DNA from: a bacterium
Lineage (GTDB): Bacteria; Chloroflexota; Dehalococcoidia; Tepidiformales; Tepidiformaceae
Assembly: GCA_003577245.1 (NCBI GenBank)
Contig: QEVS01000005.1
Span: forward strand, 93,806 to 157,805
DNA: 64,000 bases
Reading direction: 5' to 3'
The notes below the pieces were generated by a model. That model was not told the origin of the DNA. It was given only the letters and a program-made list of their open reading frames with translations, and ran no database searches. Position numbers and translations under genes: made by a program. Below, piece after piece: positions 31,506 to 40,127 of this stretch (position 1 is the stretch's first letter; the number at the start of each line of letters is the position of its first letter).

Positions 31506-32450
31506 ATGGCCTGGATCGTCAGCATGGTAATCGCTGTCATCGTTTGCGGAGGGGTATTCGCCGTCGGCGCCCTGACCCGGGGAAGTGCGAAGCCCGGAAC
31601 CCCCTCCGCCCTCCGGGGGCTGGTCGTCATGGCCGCTGCCGGGGTGCTCTTTCTCCTCTGGGCCGGCCTCCACACGGCAGCCGCCTCAATTCGCCAGGTC
31701 GAAGCCGGCCACGTCGGCGTCGTCTACCAGTTCGGTTCCATCGTCGGCCAGAAGGACGAGGGCCTCCAGTTGATCGCTCCCTGGCAGTCGATGCGCGTCG
31801 CCAGCGTCCAGGTGCAGCGGGCCCACTTCGAGAACATTGAGTGCTTCAGCAAGGAGACCCAGGACGTCTTCATCGCCGCCTCCGTCAACTACTCCGTCTC
31901 CAAGAAGGCCGTGCAGAACCTCTACCGGACCGTGGGCATTCGCTGGTTCGATCGCCTGGTCGAAGCGCGCATTCAGAACTTCTTCAAGGAAGAGACGGTC
32001 AAATACGAGGCCATAGACGTCGCCCCCAACCGCGAGCCCATTCGCAAGGCCGTCCTCGAACGCCTTGCCACGGAGCTAGCGCCCTACTCAGTCGAAGTCC
32101 AGGACCTCCTCATCACCAGCATTGAGTTCTCCCCCGCCTTCAAGAGCGCCATCGAACAGAAGCAGATAGCAACCCAGGACGCCCTGCGTGAGCAGGAGCG
32201 CATCAAGCAACGCGAGGCCGAGGCCCAGCAGGCCAAGGCGGTGGCCATCGGCAAGGCCGATGCCCTTCGCGAGGAAGCCAGGGGCCAGGCCGACGCGAAC
32301 AAGCTCCTCACCGAGTCCATCACGCCGGAGTTGATCCAGTTCCAGGCCGTCCAGAAGCTCGCCGACAACGTGCAGATCGCACTCCTCCCAAGCGGGCAGG
32401 GGATCATCATCGACCCTACAACCTTCCTCAAGCCCATCGGCGAGGAGTAG
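31506..32450 (+). CDS. SPFH/Band-7 domain membrane protein (prohibitin-like)
   Basis: This 314-aa protein has two N-terminal transmembrane helices (residues ~3-25 and 38-58), a Band-7 domain (about 65-225, VEAGHVGVVYQFGSIVG...GLQLIAPWQ), and an Ala/Glu/Gln-rich coiled coil (about 225-280). It ends in a segment typical of prohibitins (LLTESITPELIQFQAVQKL). Such proteins form large membrane rings that organise microdomains or modulate FtsH-type proteases. No NfeD or FtsH gene is adjacent. Confidence 0.88.
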   Translation: MAWIVSMVIAVIVCGGVFAVGALTRGSAKPGTPSALRGLVVMAAAGVLFLLWAGLHTAAASIRQVEAGHVGVVYQFGSIVGQKDEGLQLIAPWQSMRVASVQVQRAHFENIECFSKETQDVFIAASVNYSVSKKAVQNLYRTVGIRWFDRLVEARIQNFFKEETVKYEAIDVAPNREPIRKAVLERLATELAPYSVEVQDLLITSIEFSPAFKSAIEQKQIATQDALREQERIKQREAEAQQAKAVAIGKADALREEARGQADANKLLTESITPELIQFQAVQKLADNVQIALLPSGQGIIIDPTTFLKPIGEE

Positions 32451-32537
32451 GCAGGTGATTCAGGTCATGGCGGAACGTGCCGGGCCGCGCCAGTGTCCCG
32501 GGAGCAGCCCGCCGCGCCGGGCGCAGGAGGCCGGCTG

Positions 32538-32981
32538 ATGCCATCGCTCGAACCTTCCCGGCTGCGGGAGCAGGCCAGCCAGGGCGCCGCCGGTGGCAAT
32601 GCCGCCGCCGAGGCCCTGCTTGGCGCCCTGAATGCCTCTGCCGGCGACCCCGAGACGGCTGTCCGGAGCGTCCTTGCCTCGCTCCTCCGGCAGATGTCGC
32701 GCAACTACTTCGCCCAGGACTGGGCCGCCGAGCACGAATACTCAGTCTGGGCCCGCCTCGTCGACGACCCCCGCGCCTGGGGCTACGGCTCCGACGAGGA
32801 AGTGGCCCCGCTCCGCTGGCTCGTTGAGATCACCGGCCGCTGGTTCGATGGCACGGAGATGCTGACAGTCGAGGCCTGGCAGCCCCGCTTCGAGGCCTGG
32901 GCCGAGACGCAGCACGGCATGGTGCGGCAGGTAACCCCCGGGGCGCTCAAGCCCGACGAGCGTTTCGCCAGCCACGACTGA
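32538..32981 (+). CDS. Hypothetical protein
   Basis: This 147-aa soluble protein is not recognised. ATG 32538 has a strong AGGAGG site 7 nt upstream; GTG 32493 is an alternative. The sequence is Trp-rich (seven Trp in the C-terminal half: QDWAAEHEYSVWARL, DPRAWGYG, RWFDGTEMLTVEAW). It is predicted to be mostly helical and has no signal peptide. It lies 87 bp after the SPFH gene. Confidence 0.7.
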   Translation: MPSLEPSRLREQASQGAAGGNAAAEALLGALNASAGDPETAVRSVLASLLRQMSRNYFAQDWAAEHEYSVWARLVDDPRAWGYGSDEEVAPLRWLVEITGRWFDGTEMLTVEAWQPRFEAWAETQHGMVRQVTPGALKPDERFASHD

Positions 32982-33005
32982 CCTTGCCACGCTCCCTGCA
33001 CCCCG

Positions 33006-33011
33006 TAGAAT
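33006..33011 (+). promoter_or_regulatory. Candidate -10 of the SDR gene
   Basis: TAGAAT lies 27 nt before ATG 33039, followed by a GGGAGG ribosome binding site. Confidence 0.4.
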
Positions 33012-33038
33012 CGGCCGCATCTCACCGGGAGGTCAACT

Positions 33039-33788
33039 ATGGAACTGGCTGGCAAGGTTGCGCTGGTCACGGGCGCTTCAGGCGATATCGGCGGCGCTAT
33101 CGCTCGCGCCCTCGCGGCTGCCGGGGTGGATGTCGCGGTCGGCTACGTGGGGAACGCCGATGGCGCCGCCTCCTGCGTGCGGGACGTGGAGGCTGCCGGG
33201 CGCCGCGCGTTTCCCATCCAATGCGACCAGGCGAACATCGATGCCATCGACCCCGCGGTTGATGCCGTCGCGGCGCACTTCGGCCGCCTGGATATCCTCG
33301 TGAATAACGCCGCCTGGAACATCGGCATCCCCTTCCCCGAGCTGGACGCCCTCACCACCGACATCTGGGACCGGGTCTATGACACCAACGTGCGCGGTCC
33401 GTTCCAGCTCTCACGCGCCGCGGCCCGGCACATGCGCGCCGCCGGGGGAGGGCGCATCGTCAACATCGCTTCCGTCGCCGGGCTCAGCCCCGGGGGCAGC
33501 TCGATTGCCTACGCCACCTCGAAGGCCGCTCTCATTCACCTCACCCGCTGCCTCGCCGTTGCCCTGGCGCCGGCCATCACCGTGAACTGCGTGGCCCCCG
33601 GCCTCGTCGAAAACACCCGCATGGCGCTGCGCCTCCCTCCCGAAGTTGCCCAGGGCGCCCGCGACCGGGCCATTCTCCGCCGCGCTTCCAGCGCCGAGGA
33701 CATCGCCGAACAGACCGTTACCTTCTGCCGCGCCGATAGCGTCACCGGCCAGACCCTCATCGTCGATGCCGGCATCTTTTTCCATTGA
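33039..33788 (+). CDS. SDR-family oxidoreductase (FabG-like)
   Basis: This is a 249-aa classical SDR. It shows TGASGDIGGAIA for NAD(P) binding, CDQAN, LVNNAAWN, catalytic Ser in IVNIASVAG, YATSK with catalytic Tyr/Lys, and a C-terminal VTGQTLIVDAGIF. It probably reduces or oxidises a carbonyl/alcohol pair, either as a 3-oxoacyl-ACP reductase-like or other dehydrogenase; the substrate is unknown. GGGAGG precedes the ATG. Confidence 0.88.
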   Translation: MELAGKVALVTGASGDIGGAIARALAAAGVDVAVGYVGNADGAASCVRDVEAAGRRAFPIQCDQANIDAIDPAVDAVAAHFGRLDILVNNAAWNIGIPFPELDALTTDIWDRVYDTNVRGPFQLSRAAARHMRAAGGGRIVNIASVAGLSPGGSSIAYATSKAALIHLTRCLAVALAPAITVNCVAPGLVENTRMALRLPPEVAQGARDRAILRRASSAEDIAEQTVTFCRADSVTGQTLIVDAGIFFH

Positions 33789-33824
33789 GTTCAGTGGAGC
33801 GACTCTGTTGGCGCACATCAGCGG

Positions 33825-33853
33825 TTGGCGGCAAGCCCCCGCCGCTGTAACTT
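33825..33853 (+). promoter_or_regulatory. Candidate sigma-70-type promoter (cupredoxin gene)
   Basis: TTGGCG (33825-33830), exactly 17 nt, then TAACTT (33848-33853), 37 nt before ATG 33891. GGGGTGAGG precedes the start. Confidence 0.45.
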
Positions 33854-33890
33854 GATTCTGCCCGTGGCGGGGTGAGGAATCGGGGATGGC

Positions 33891-34424
33891 ATGTCAGGTC
33901 AGCTCTACCGGCTGCTGCTGGTGGCGGTTTCGGTCGCCGTAGCGGCTGCAGGCTTCTTTTCTCTCGTTTTCGGCAGCTCACAGCCCGCGTCGGCATCCGA
34001 CCCGCCGTACGTCATCGAGATCAGCGAAACCGGCTTCAACCCCTCGCTCTGCATGGTCAGCCGTGACGACGATGTGATGTGGAAGAACGTCGGCACGACC
34101 GTCAGGCGCGTCATAATACCCGACGTCGGTGTGCAGTCGCCCCCTCTGTTCGACACCGGCGATATCGCGCCCGGAGAGACGTCGTTCAAGGTGAAGATCA
34201 CCCAGGGCGGCGCCATGAAGTACCAGGACTACTACAACCCCTCGCTCAAGGGCACCGTCCAGGCGCCCCAGTACTCGAACACCGGCCCCGAGAGCTGCTC
34301 TCCGCAGGCGCCCACCCCCACGCCCACGGCCACCGTCCAGCCCACCCAGGCGCCAAGACCCATGCGGTGCATCACGTCCATCGGCTGCGCGGTAGCTCCA
34401 GGGGTCTCGCGCGACGACCAGTAG
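33891..34424 (+). CDS. Exported cupredoxin-fold protein lacking copper ligands
   Basis: This 177-aa protein has an N-terminal signal helix (LLLVAVSVAVAAAGFFSLVFG). A cupredoxin-like domain follows (about residues 42-135): IEISETGFNPSLCMVSRDDDVMW, then the SPPLFDTGDIAPGETSF turn. In blue-copper proteins a His follows the VxWxN strand, and a Cys...His...Met loop follows the Y-x-Y strand. Here these positions read VRRVIIP and KYQDYYNPSLKG, so the copper ligands appear to be missing. The tail is Pro/Thr-rich (PTPTPTATVQPTQ), like a cell-surface spacer, and ends in a short Cys-containing segment. Confidence 0.75.
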   Translation: MSGQLYRLLLVAVSVAVAAAGFFSLVFGSSQPASASDPPYVIEISETGFNPSLCMVSRDDDVMWKNVGTTVRRVIIPDVGVQSPPLFDTGDIAPGETSFKVKITQGGAMKYQDYYNPSLKGTVQAPQYSNTGPESCSPQAPTPTPTATVQPTQAPRPMRCITSIGCAVAPGVSRDDQ

Positions 34425-34430
34425 CAGGGG

Positions 34431-35207
34431 CTACGCCAGGAACTGCTCAACCAGCTCGTTGAACCGCCCGGGCCGCTCGAAGTACACCGAATGCCCGGCC
34501 GCCGGCACGCCTTCGACACGCGCTCCCGGCACCAGCCTTGCCGCTGCTTCGATGACCCGGGGAGGGATGACCGCGTCTTCTTCCCCCACAATGAACAGCA
34601 CCGGGATCTCGAGCGTCGACACCTCCTCGGCCGTTGGCGCACCTGCCGCCGCGAGCATCGCCAGCAGCTCGGCCTGCGTCCGCGGCCGGTTGAGAGCATC
34701 GATCTGGGCGTAGAGGAAGGCGAGCGCCGGCTGTTCTGCAGCCATGCGCGCCCCGGCGGCCGGGTGCACTCCCGGAGGAAGTGCCGGACGCGCAGCCGAG
34801 GCGAACGCCGCCCCTATCTCCGGCGATTGCAGCCCGCCATGCGTGTCCGCCATCACCAGCCGCCGCACGCGCCCCGGGTAGCGAAGCGCGAACCCGAGGC
34901 AGGTCCAGCCGCCCATCGACTGGGCAACGAGGTTCGCCCGCTCGATGCCGAGGTGGTCCAGCAGCCCTCGAAGGTCCTCAACGTATGACCCGCCTCCCGG
35001 GCCGCCTGGCGCATCGATCGACTGCCCGTATCCGCGGTGGTCGAAAGTCACGCAGGTATGCGTCCCGGCAAAGTGCGGCACCTGCTGCCACCACGAAAGG
35101 TGGCTTCCTCCTGCCCCATGTGCGAACACGACCGGGTCCGTGAGCGGCTTCTCCGGCCCGTGTACCTCGTAGTAGAGCTCAATCCCGTTGACGGCAGCGA
35201 AGGGCAC
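34431..35207 (-). CDS. Alpha/beta-fold hydrolase (paralogue of the 14 kb gene)
   Basis: This 258-aa hydrolase has an oxyanion region (AHGAGGSHLSWWQQ), nucleophile elbow VAQSMGGW (Ser), an acid in VGEEDAVIP, and His in AAGHSVYFE. It is similar over its length to the protein at 14061-14846. GTG 35207 starts 7 bp after the SDR stop, with GAGGGG upstream, so the two form an operon. The pairing suggests successive steps, such as carbonyl reduction then hydrolysis, but the substrate is not known. Confidence 0.86.
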   Translation of the reverse strand: MPFAAVNGIELYYEVHGPEKPLTDPVVFAHGAGGSHLSWWQQVPHFAGTHTCVTFDHRGYGQSIDAPGGPGGGSYVEDLRGLLDHLGIERANLVAQSMGGWTCLGFALRYPGRVRRLVMADTHGGLQSPEIGAAFASAARPALPPGVHPAAGARMAAEQPALAFLYAQIDALNRPRTQAELLAMLAAAGAPTAEEVSTLEIPVLFIVGEEDAVIPPRVIEAAARLVPGARVEGVPAAGHSVYFERPGRFNELVEQFLA

Positions 35208-35214
35208 TGCGTTC

Positions 35215-35988
35215 CTACCCCTCCCTGTCGCCGATGCGCGTCACGCCTCGCACCAGCCCGCGTTCGCGCAGCTCACCCACCGTGAGGATGTGCCCCGTGT
35301 AATCCAGCGGCTGGCGCGCCAGCCAGAGCGTGGCGTCCGACATCACCACCGGGTCCTCGAAATCACTGAAGTCCTCGCCGGGCAGGGTTGACGTGAACCC
35401 TTCGCTCCAGACGGCAAGCTCCAGGCGGATGCAGTTGACCGCTACCCTCCCCACGAGCTCGCTCGCCATCGCCTCGGTGAGCGCTTCGAGGGCGCGTTTC
35501 GTCACCGTATAGCTCACCCGCCCGAACTCCGGCGTCACTGCCGCGATCGAGGAGATGTTCACCACGCGTCCTCCGCCAGCCGAAGCCATGCGCGGGCAGA
35601 AGTAGTACATCATGTACAGGGGGCCGTTCAGATTCACATCGACCGCCAGCCGCCAGCGCTTGGTCGGCTGTTCGAGCGTGGCCCCGGGCACGGCAATCGC
35701 GGCGTTGTTCACCAGCAGGTCGCACTGGCCCCACTCGCCGTAGACCCTCTCGGCCAGCGCCGCCACGGCCTCTTCATCGCGAACGTCGAGCGGAACCACC
35801 ATTGCCTGCCGGCCGTGCGCGCGGACCAGCTCCGCGGTCTCTTCTATCGTTCCCGGCAACCTGCTGGGACTGTCGGCCGACGAGCGGGCCGCCACGACCA
35901 CGTCGTAACCCGCCCCCGCGAGGTCCATGCAAAGCTGCTTGCCTATTCCCCGGCTGGCGCCGGTCACAACCGCGACAGGGCTGGTCAT
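35215..35988 (-). CDS. SDR-family oxidoreductase
   Basis: This is a 257-aa classical SDR with TGASRGIGKQL, LDVRDEEAV, LVNNAAIAV, Ser in VVNISSIAA, and YTVTK with catalytic Tyr/Lys. The cofactor-binding loop begins AARSSAD, and an Arg after the second beta strand often means NADPH preference. ATG 35988 has a strong GGAGGAG site. It is the first gene of a two-gene operon with the alpha/beta hydrolase. Confidence 0.88.
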   Translation of the reverse strand: MTSPVAVVTGASRGIGKQLCMDLAGAGYDVVVAARSSADSPSRLPGTIEETAELVRAHGRQAMVVPLDVRDEEAVAALAERVYGEWGQCDLLVNNAAIAVPGATLEQPTKRWRLAVDVNLNGPLYMMYYFCPRMASAGGGRVVNISSIAAVTPEFGRVSYTVTKRALEALTEAMASELVGRVAVNCIRLELAVWSEGFTSTLPGEDFSDFEDPVVMSDATLWLARQPLDYTGHILTVGELRERGLVRGVTRIGDREG

Positions 35989-36087
35989 CTTCTCCTCCGC
36001 GGACTCAAGCCTGCCCGCATCCAGTCCGTGGCCTCCATGCTAATGCTTTGCGTCCCTTCGTGAGTGCAAGCCCACGGGCCTCCAGGG

Positions 36088-36744
36088 CTACGCCACCTCG
36101 TCCCCTTCGACAACGCCCGCATGCGGGGGCTCGGTTCCCGCTGCGCCCGCCTTCTTCCTCTCGCGCCACACGTGCCATGCCCCGGGAAGTATCGACACAA
36201 CGAAGAAGAAGCCGACCACGAAGAGGAAGAAGACCTCAAGGTTGGGCACAGCTTCGCCCACGAAGTACCCCGTGAGCAGCATCGACGTGATCCAGGCCAC
36301 GCCGCCAATCACGTTGAACATCGCGAACCGCAGGTACGGCATCTGCGCCGCTCCCGCGACCGTGGGCGCGAACGTACGCACGATGGCGAGGAAGCGCGCC
36401 AGCACGATGGTCTTGCCGCCGTGCCGGTCGTAGAAACCCTTCGCCCGTTCTATGTGCTTCCGGTGAAACAGCCGCGAGTCGTCGCGATTGAAGATCCGTG
36501 GCCCTGTGTGCTTGCCGATCTGGTACCCGGTCGCATCCCCCGAAACCGCCGCCACGATAAGGAGCGGGATGAGGATGCGGATGTCGAGCACGCCCCGCTG
36601 TGCCACCAGCCCCGTGGTGATGAGAAGCGTGTCGCCGGGCAGGAAGAACCCCACCAGCAGGCCTGTCTCCGCGAACACAATCGCAAACAGCCCCACATAG
36701 CCGATCGTCTCGATGAGCGTTTCGAGGTCAACTCCCAGCAGCAC
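36088..36744 (-). CDS. DedA-family membrane protein
   Basis: This 218-aa DedA/SNARE-associated (VTT domain) protein is of the family linked to undecaprenyl-phosphate and lipid flipping and membrane energetics. The signature regions are GFFLPGDTLLITTG (acidic residue in the re-entrant loop), GYQIGKHTGPRIF, ARFLAIVRTFAPTVAGAAQMP and the C-terminal YFVGEAVPNLE with two terminal helices. I choose GTG 36744 because GGAGGG sits 5 nt before it. The frame is open much further upstream, but that stretch is antisense to the next gene. Confidence 0.87.
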   Translation of the reverse strand: MLLGVDLETLIETIGYVGLFAIVFAETGLLVGFFLPGDTLLITTGLVAQRGVLDIRILIPLLIVAAVSGDATGYQIGKHTGPRIFNRDDSRLFHRKHIERAKGFYDRHGGKTIVLARFLAIVRTFAPTVAGAAQMPYLRFAMFNVIGGVAWITSMLLTGYFVGEAVPNLEVFFLFVVGFFFVVSILPGAWHVWRERKKAGAAGTEPPHAGVVEGDEVA

Positions 36745-37006
36745 CAGCGCCCTCCATTCGCTCAGCGTAAGGGCGCCCGCAGAAAGAAGCGAAGAAGAGT
36801 GCGAAACTGCAACAGAGCGCCCATGGAGTTGCCCCGGGTCCAATGGCACCTGGACCCCGGCTTCGGCGTGGTGGCCTGCTGGTTGGGACGACTGGTTCGC
36901 AATGCGCCAGGGAACGGGCGCACGCTGGCCGGCAGTTCTATGCTGGTGCTGTTGGCTCGAACGAGCGTCCCCGGGGCCACACAACCGGGCGCGAGGCAAA
37001 ACCGCA

Positions 37007-37903
37007 ATGAGAGTGGCGATCACCGGCAGCTCGGGCCTCATCGGCACGGAACTGCACCGCCGCCTCGATGCTGCCGGGCACTCTGTCCTCCCTGTCGTGC
37101 GCGGAGACCCGCAGTCGCCTGCTTCCACCTGGAGCCCGGCCACCGGCTGGTTCAGGCCCGGGGCGCTCCAGGGCGTCGATGCCGTGGTCCACCTTGCGGG
37201 CGAGTCAATAGGTTCGGGCCGCTGGAGTGACTCGCGCCGCAGGGCGCTCGTGAGCAGCCGCACCGAAACCACGCGGTTGCTTGTTTCGCAGCTCGCATCG
37301 CTCGAAAAGCCGCCAGCGTTCGTCAGTGCTTCCGCCATCGGTTACTACGGCGATCGCGCCGATGAGCCGCTCGACGAGACCGCGCACCGGGGCGCCGGGT
37401 TCCTCGCCAACCTCACCGAAGCCTGGGAGAAGGAAGCCAGCCGCGCGGCGGAACACGGCGCACCCACCGCGCTCCTCCGCTTCGGCATCGTCCTCTCACG
37501 GCAGGGAGGCGCGCTTCCGCGCATGCTGCGGCCGTTCCGCCTGGGCGCCGGTGGCCGGCTGGGCAACGGCCGCCAGTGGATGTCGTGGATCACGCTCGAT
37601 GATGCCGTGTCCGCCACCATGCACGTTCTCGAACGCCGCTTCGCGGGTGTTTTCAACGTGGCATCGCCCTCGCCGGTGACCAACCGCGAATTCACCCGCA
37701 CGCTGGGCAGGGTCCTGCACCGGCCCGCCCTCTTTCCCGCGCCCGCCTTCGCGCTGCGCCTCCTGCTCGGCCCGTCCGCCGATGAGCTTCTGCTCTCCAG
37801 CCAGAGGGTGGTTCCCGCCCGCCTGCAGGAGAGCGGCTTCGAGTTCGAACACCCGCACCTTGAGCCGGCGCTCAGGGCAGTCCTGGAGAAGGCCCGTTCG
37901 TGA
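37007..37903 (+). CDS. TIGR01777 family epimerase-like protein
   Basis: This 298-aa extended SDR starts MRVAITGSSGLIGTELHRRL. It has the family's hallmark segments: VDAVVHLAGESIGSGRWSDSRRRAL, SASAIGYYGDR with catalytic Tyr, ALLRFGIVLSRQGGALPRM and the C-terminal DUF1731 domain (PAPAFALRLLLGPSADELLLSSQRVVP). Members such as YfcH/SulA-like proteins have no settled reaction. A GAGG-type site precedes ATG 37007. The frame is open upstream, but that stretch shows no coding character. Confidence 0.88.
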   Translation: MRVAITGSSGLIGTELHRRLDAAGHSVLPVVRGDPQSPASTWSPATGWFRPGALQGVDAVVHLAGESIGSGRWSDSRRRALVSSRTETTRLLVSQLASLEKPPAFVSASAIGYYGDRADEPLDETAHRGAGFLANLTEAWEKEASRAAEHGAPTALLRFGIVLSRQGGALPRMLRPFRLGAGGRLGNGRQWMSWITLDDAVSATMHVLERRFAGVFNVASPSPVTNREFTRTLGRVLHRPALFPAPAFALRLLLGPSADELLLSSQRVVPARLQESGFEFEHPHLEPALRAVLEKARS

Positions 37904-37937
37904 CTCCCCGGCCGGGCGCCTTCGCGGCCCCTGTCCG

Positions 37938-38225
37938 TCAACCTCCCCCGAGCACCTGGCGCAGGCGCGCCCGCACCGTGTCCTCCTGCCTCTCGGTGAG
38001 CCTGTCCCGCCGGACGATTGCCTCGGCAGGACAGTACGGCACGCACTCCGCGCACCCGTCGCAGAGCTGCTTCGTGATGATGAACTGGTTGGGCGCCTGC
38101 ACGATGGCCCCCGTGTGGCACATGAACTCGCAGACGCCGCAACTCATGCAGTCCGAGCTAATGACGTAGGTGGTCGCGCTCTCGCCTTCCGGCGCGCGAC
38201 CACCGTTCTCCCCCATTCCGGTCAC
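37938..38225 (-). CDS. 2[4Fe-4S] ferredoxin
   Basis: This 95-aa small electron carrier has two complete cluster motifs: CMSCGVCEFMC (Cx2Cx2Cx3C) and CDGCAECVPYCP. A 20-residue N-terminal leader and a 25-residue Arg-rich helical C-terminal extension (LTERQEDTVRARLRQVL) flank them. GTG 38225 overlaps the stop of the SCP2-like gene by 4 bp (GTGA), so it is translationally coupled; ATG 38216 is an alternative. It is likely the electron donor or acceptor for the diiron protein upstream. Confidence 0.9.
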   Translation of the reverse strand: MTGMGENGGRAPEGESATTYVISSDCMSCGVCEFMCHTGAIVQAPNQFIITKQLCDGCAECVPYCPAEAIVRRDRLTERQEDTVRARLRQVLGGG

Positions 38226-38674
38226 CCGGGGAATTCGGTCTCGACGCCCGCCGACGCATCGAAGAACGCCTGCAGGCTGCCGTTGACACGGAAGAACAGG
38301 TCGGCCTTCAACTGGTCTTCGGCCACGAGGTCGATCACACCGAAGTGCAGGTAGTTAAGGGTGTGGTGCAGGTCGGCGCCGTCATTCTCGCGGATGTTCC
38401 GGATCATCTCTTCCCACGCGGCCAGGGGGGCGCGCAGGGTGAAGTCCACGCTCTCTGCTCCCGCAGCCTCATGGACCTCGTCGAGAGTATAGGCGCCGAA
38501 GCTCAGCACGAACGTCCGGTCCCCTCCCGCCGGGCCGCCGCCGAGCACGGAAACGCCCAGCGTGGTGTCGATGAAGCCGAGCTTGCGGAACGTCTCCTCG
38601 TCCCGCCGTGCCACCTCGCCAACCGCCTCGAACCAGCGAGTCGAGGGGAACGTACACGTTGTCACTGTGGTCAT
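38222..38674 (-). CDS. SCP2-like small protein
   Basis: This 150-aa protein's body reads like a sterol-carrier (SCP2) fold: a beta strand RTFVLSFGAYTLDEV, then VDFTLRAPLAAWEEMI, where 'xDxTLxxxxxxWxxmi' is the typical SCP2 core, and a C-terminal helix after DLFFRVNGSLQAFFD. SCP2 domains bind hydrophobic lipids or acyl chains. The assignment is by pattern only. It sits between the diiron protein (47 bp upstream) and the ferredoxin (4-bp overlap), which suggests it presents or removes a hydrophobic substrate. Confidence 0.6.
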   Translation of the reverse strand: MTTVTTCTFPSTRWFEAVGEVARRDEETFRKLGFIDTTLGVSVLGGGPAGGDRTFVLSFGAYTLDEVHEAAGAESVDFTLRAPLAAWEEMIRNIRENDGADLHHTLNYLHFGVIDLVAEDQLKADLFFRVNGSLQAFFDASAGVETEFPG

Positions 38675-38721
38675 CGCATCTGCATCCTTTCCCTTTGCCT
38701 GCCCATGAACTTCGAGCCCCA

Positions 38722-39978
38722 TCAATAGGGCGGCGCCGCGGGGAGCTTGATGCGCGAACGCCTGTCGAACCCTGCAAGCTCGCAGCGGTTGAGGTACTCG
38801 TCCACAATCCGCCGCCAGACGATCTTCACCGCCTCCATGCCCCGGTCGATGTGCGCCATCCCGCCCCCGGCAAGGACCGCCAGCGGTTCGATGATCCAGG
38901 GGTTGACGAGGAAAGTCGCGAAGCCGCGCTCGAACGCGTCGGCCACCACGTGGAGCTCCTCTTCGGCCTCGGCCCGGTCGGGGTGATGCTCCAGGAAGTA
39001 CTTGAGGTGCATCGTGCCGTACGAAACGTGGCGCGCTTCGTCCTGCATGCAGAGCCGGTAGATCTCCTTCTCGCACTTGTTCTGGGCCAGGAACTCACCC
39101 GCCCGGAAGATGTCCAGTACAAGCCCTTCGCCGCCCACATGCATGAGGAATGACCCCTGGATGTACGTCGGCGCCAGGAGAATGCTCGCCAGCCCCATCT
39201 CCGTGTCGGCCCGGCAGCGGAGAAGGCCGCCGCCGTTCGCCAGGGCCCTCTTGCGGAACACCTCCAGGTGACGGGCCTCGTCCATGGCCTGCGTGCAGAG
39301 GAACATCTTCACTTCGTGGAAGTGCTGGTTCATCCGCCACAGCCACTTCGCCGGGAAGTCGCTCGCGATCATCTCCACCTCCGTGAGGAACGTGGAGATC
39401 TGGCACTGGGCCCGCTCCAGGTCGTCGGGCAGGGGCTGAAGCGTCTCCCACGGAATGTCGCGCGTCGCACTCCACTGGCGCTGGACGGCTTCTTCATAAA
39501 GCGGCACCACGTTGTCGGACCACACCTGGTACTTGTTGTTGTAGATGTAGCCCATGTCGGGGTAGGTGGTATCGATGTCGAGCGTCGAGCCCCGGGCAGC
39601 CATGCTCCGGCCCTCGGGCGCGTCCTCTGCATCGCCCGCGAACTCGCGGTTGATGTCCATCAACGTTAGTCCGCGCCTCGAGTCTCGCCGCTCCGCCTTC
39701 ACGCCCCACTGCGGCCGCTTGTCGGTGAGCCATTCGAGGTGGTACCGGCCCTGCTTTACGCGCTCGATGTACTCCTGCTGGTCGGGGGTGTAGAACTCCC
39801 CCTTCTGGGCCGCCTCGGCACGTGCGATGAGCTGCTCGGCCTGTTTGAGCGAAAGGCCCATCTCCATCGCCCGGTCAATGGCGTCGGCCGTTACGCCGAC
39901 GGCAAGGGCTCGCTGCACCATTACCGGGCTCCAGCCTCGCTCCAGGCCCTTTTGCAAGACTTCCGTGGGTGTTGCCAT
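38722..39978 (-). CDS. Ferritin-like diiron protein (putative oxygenase)
   Basis: This 418-aa protein has a four-helix diiron site readable as a carboxylate in FLTEVEMIASD (E200/E202), E234-x2-H237 in MDEARHLEV, E284 in VGGEGLVLDI and E314-x2-H317 in QDEARHVSYG. This E/ExxH...E/ExxH layout is that of R2-like and bacterial multicomponent oxygenases. An N-terminal helical domain (about 1-60, SPVMVQRALAVG...SLKQAEQLIARAE) and an 80-residue linker precede it. I do not recognise a named family. ATG 39978 has AAAGGAG upstream. SCP2-like and ferredoxin genes follow in the same operon, implying a redox or oxygenation role on a hydrophobic substrate. Confidence 0.72.
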   Translation of the reverse strand: MATPTEVLQKGLERGWSPVMVQRALAVGVTADAIDRAMEMGLSLKQAEQLIARAEAAQKGEFYTPDQQEYIERVKQGRYHLEWLTDKRPQWGVKAERRDSRRGLTLMDINREFAGDAEDAPEGRSMAARGSTLDIDTTYPDMGYIYNNKYQVWSDNVVPLYEEAVQRQWSATRDIPWETLQPLPDDLERAQCQISTFLTEVEMIASDFPAKWLWRMNQHFHEVKMFLCTQAMDEARHLEVFRKRALANGGGLLRCRADTEMGLASILLAPTYIQGSFLMHVGGEGLVLDIFRAGEFLAQNKCEKEIYRLCMQDEARHVSYGTMHLKYFLEHHPDRAEAEEELHVVADAFERGFATFLVNPWIIEPLAVLAGGGMAHIDRGMEAVKIVWRRIVDEYLNRCELAGFDRRSRIKLPAAPPY

Positions 39979-40127
39979 CGCTGGCTCCTTTCTCTGCCGG
40001 CCTGCCTCGCCGGGCCTGCCGCATGCGACGCTCGGTACGATTCCAGAGCGACGGTAGGAAGGAGCGTCGACCGCTCGCATCGGGCAAATGCACTAGTCGC
40101 ACATCCGGACGCCCGGCCCCGGCGGAT

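Noticed and set aside
36745..37338. 198-codon upstream extension of the DedA gene on the minus strand
   Set aside because: It is antisense to the TIGR01777 gene and has no DedA-like sequence; GTG 36744 has a well-placed ribosome binding site.
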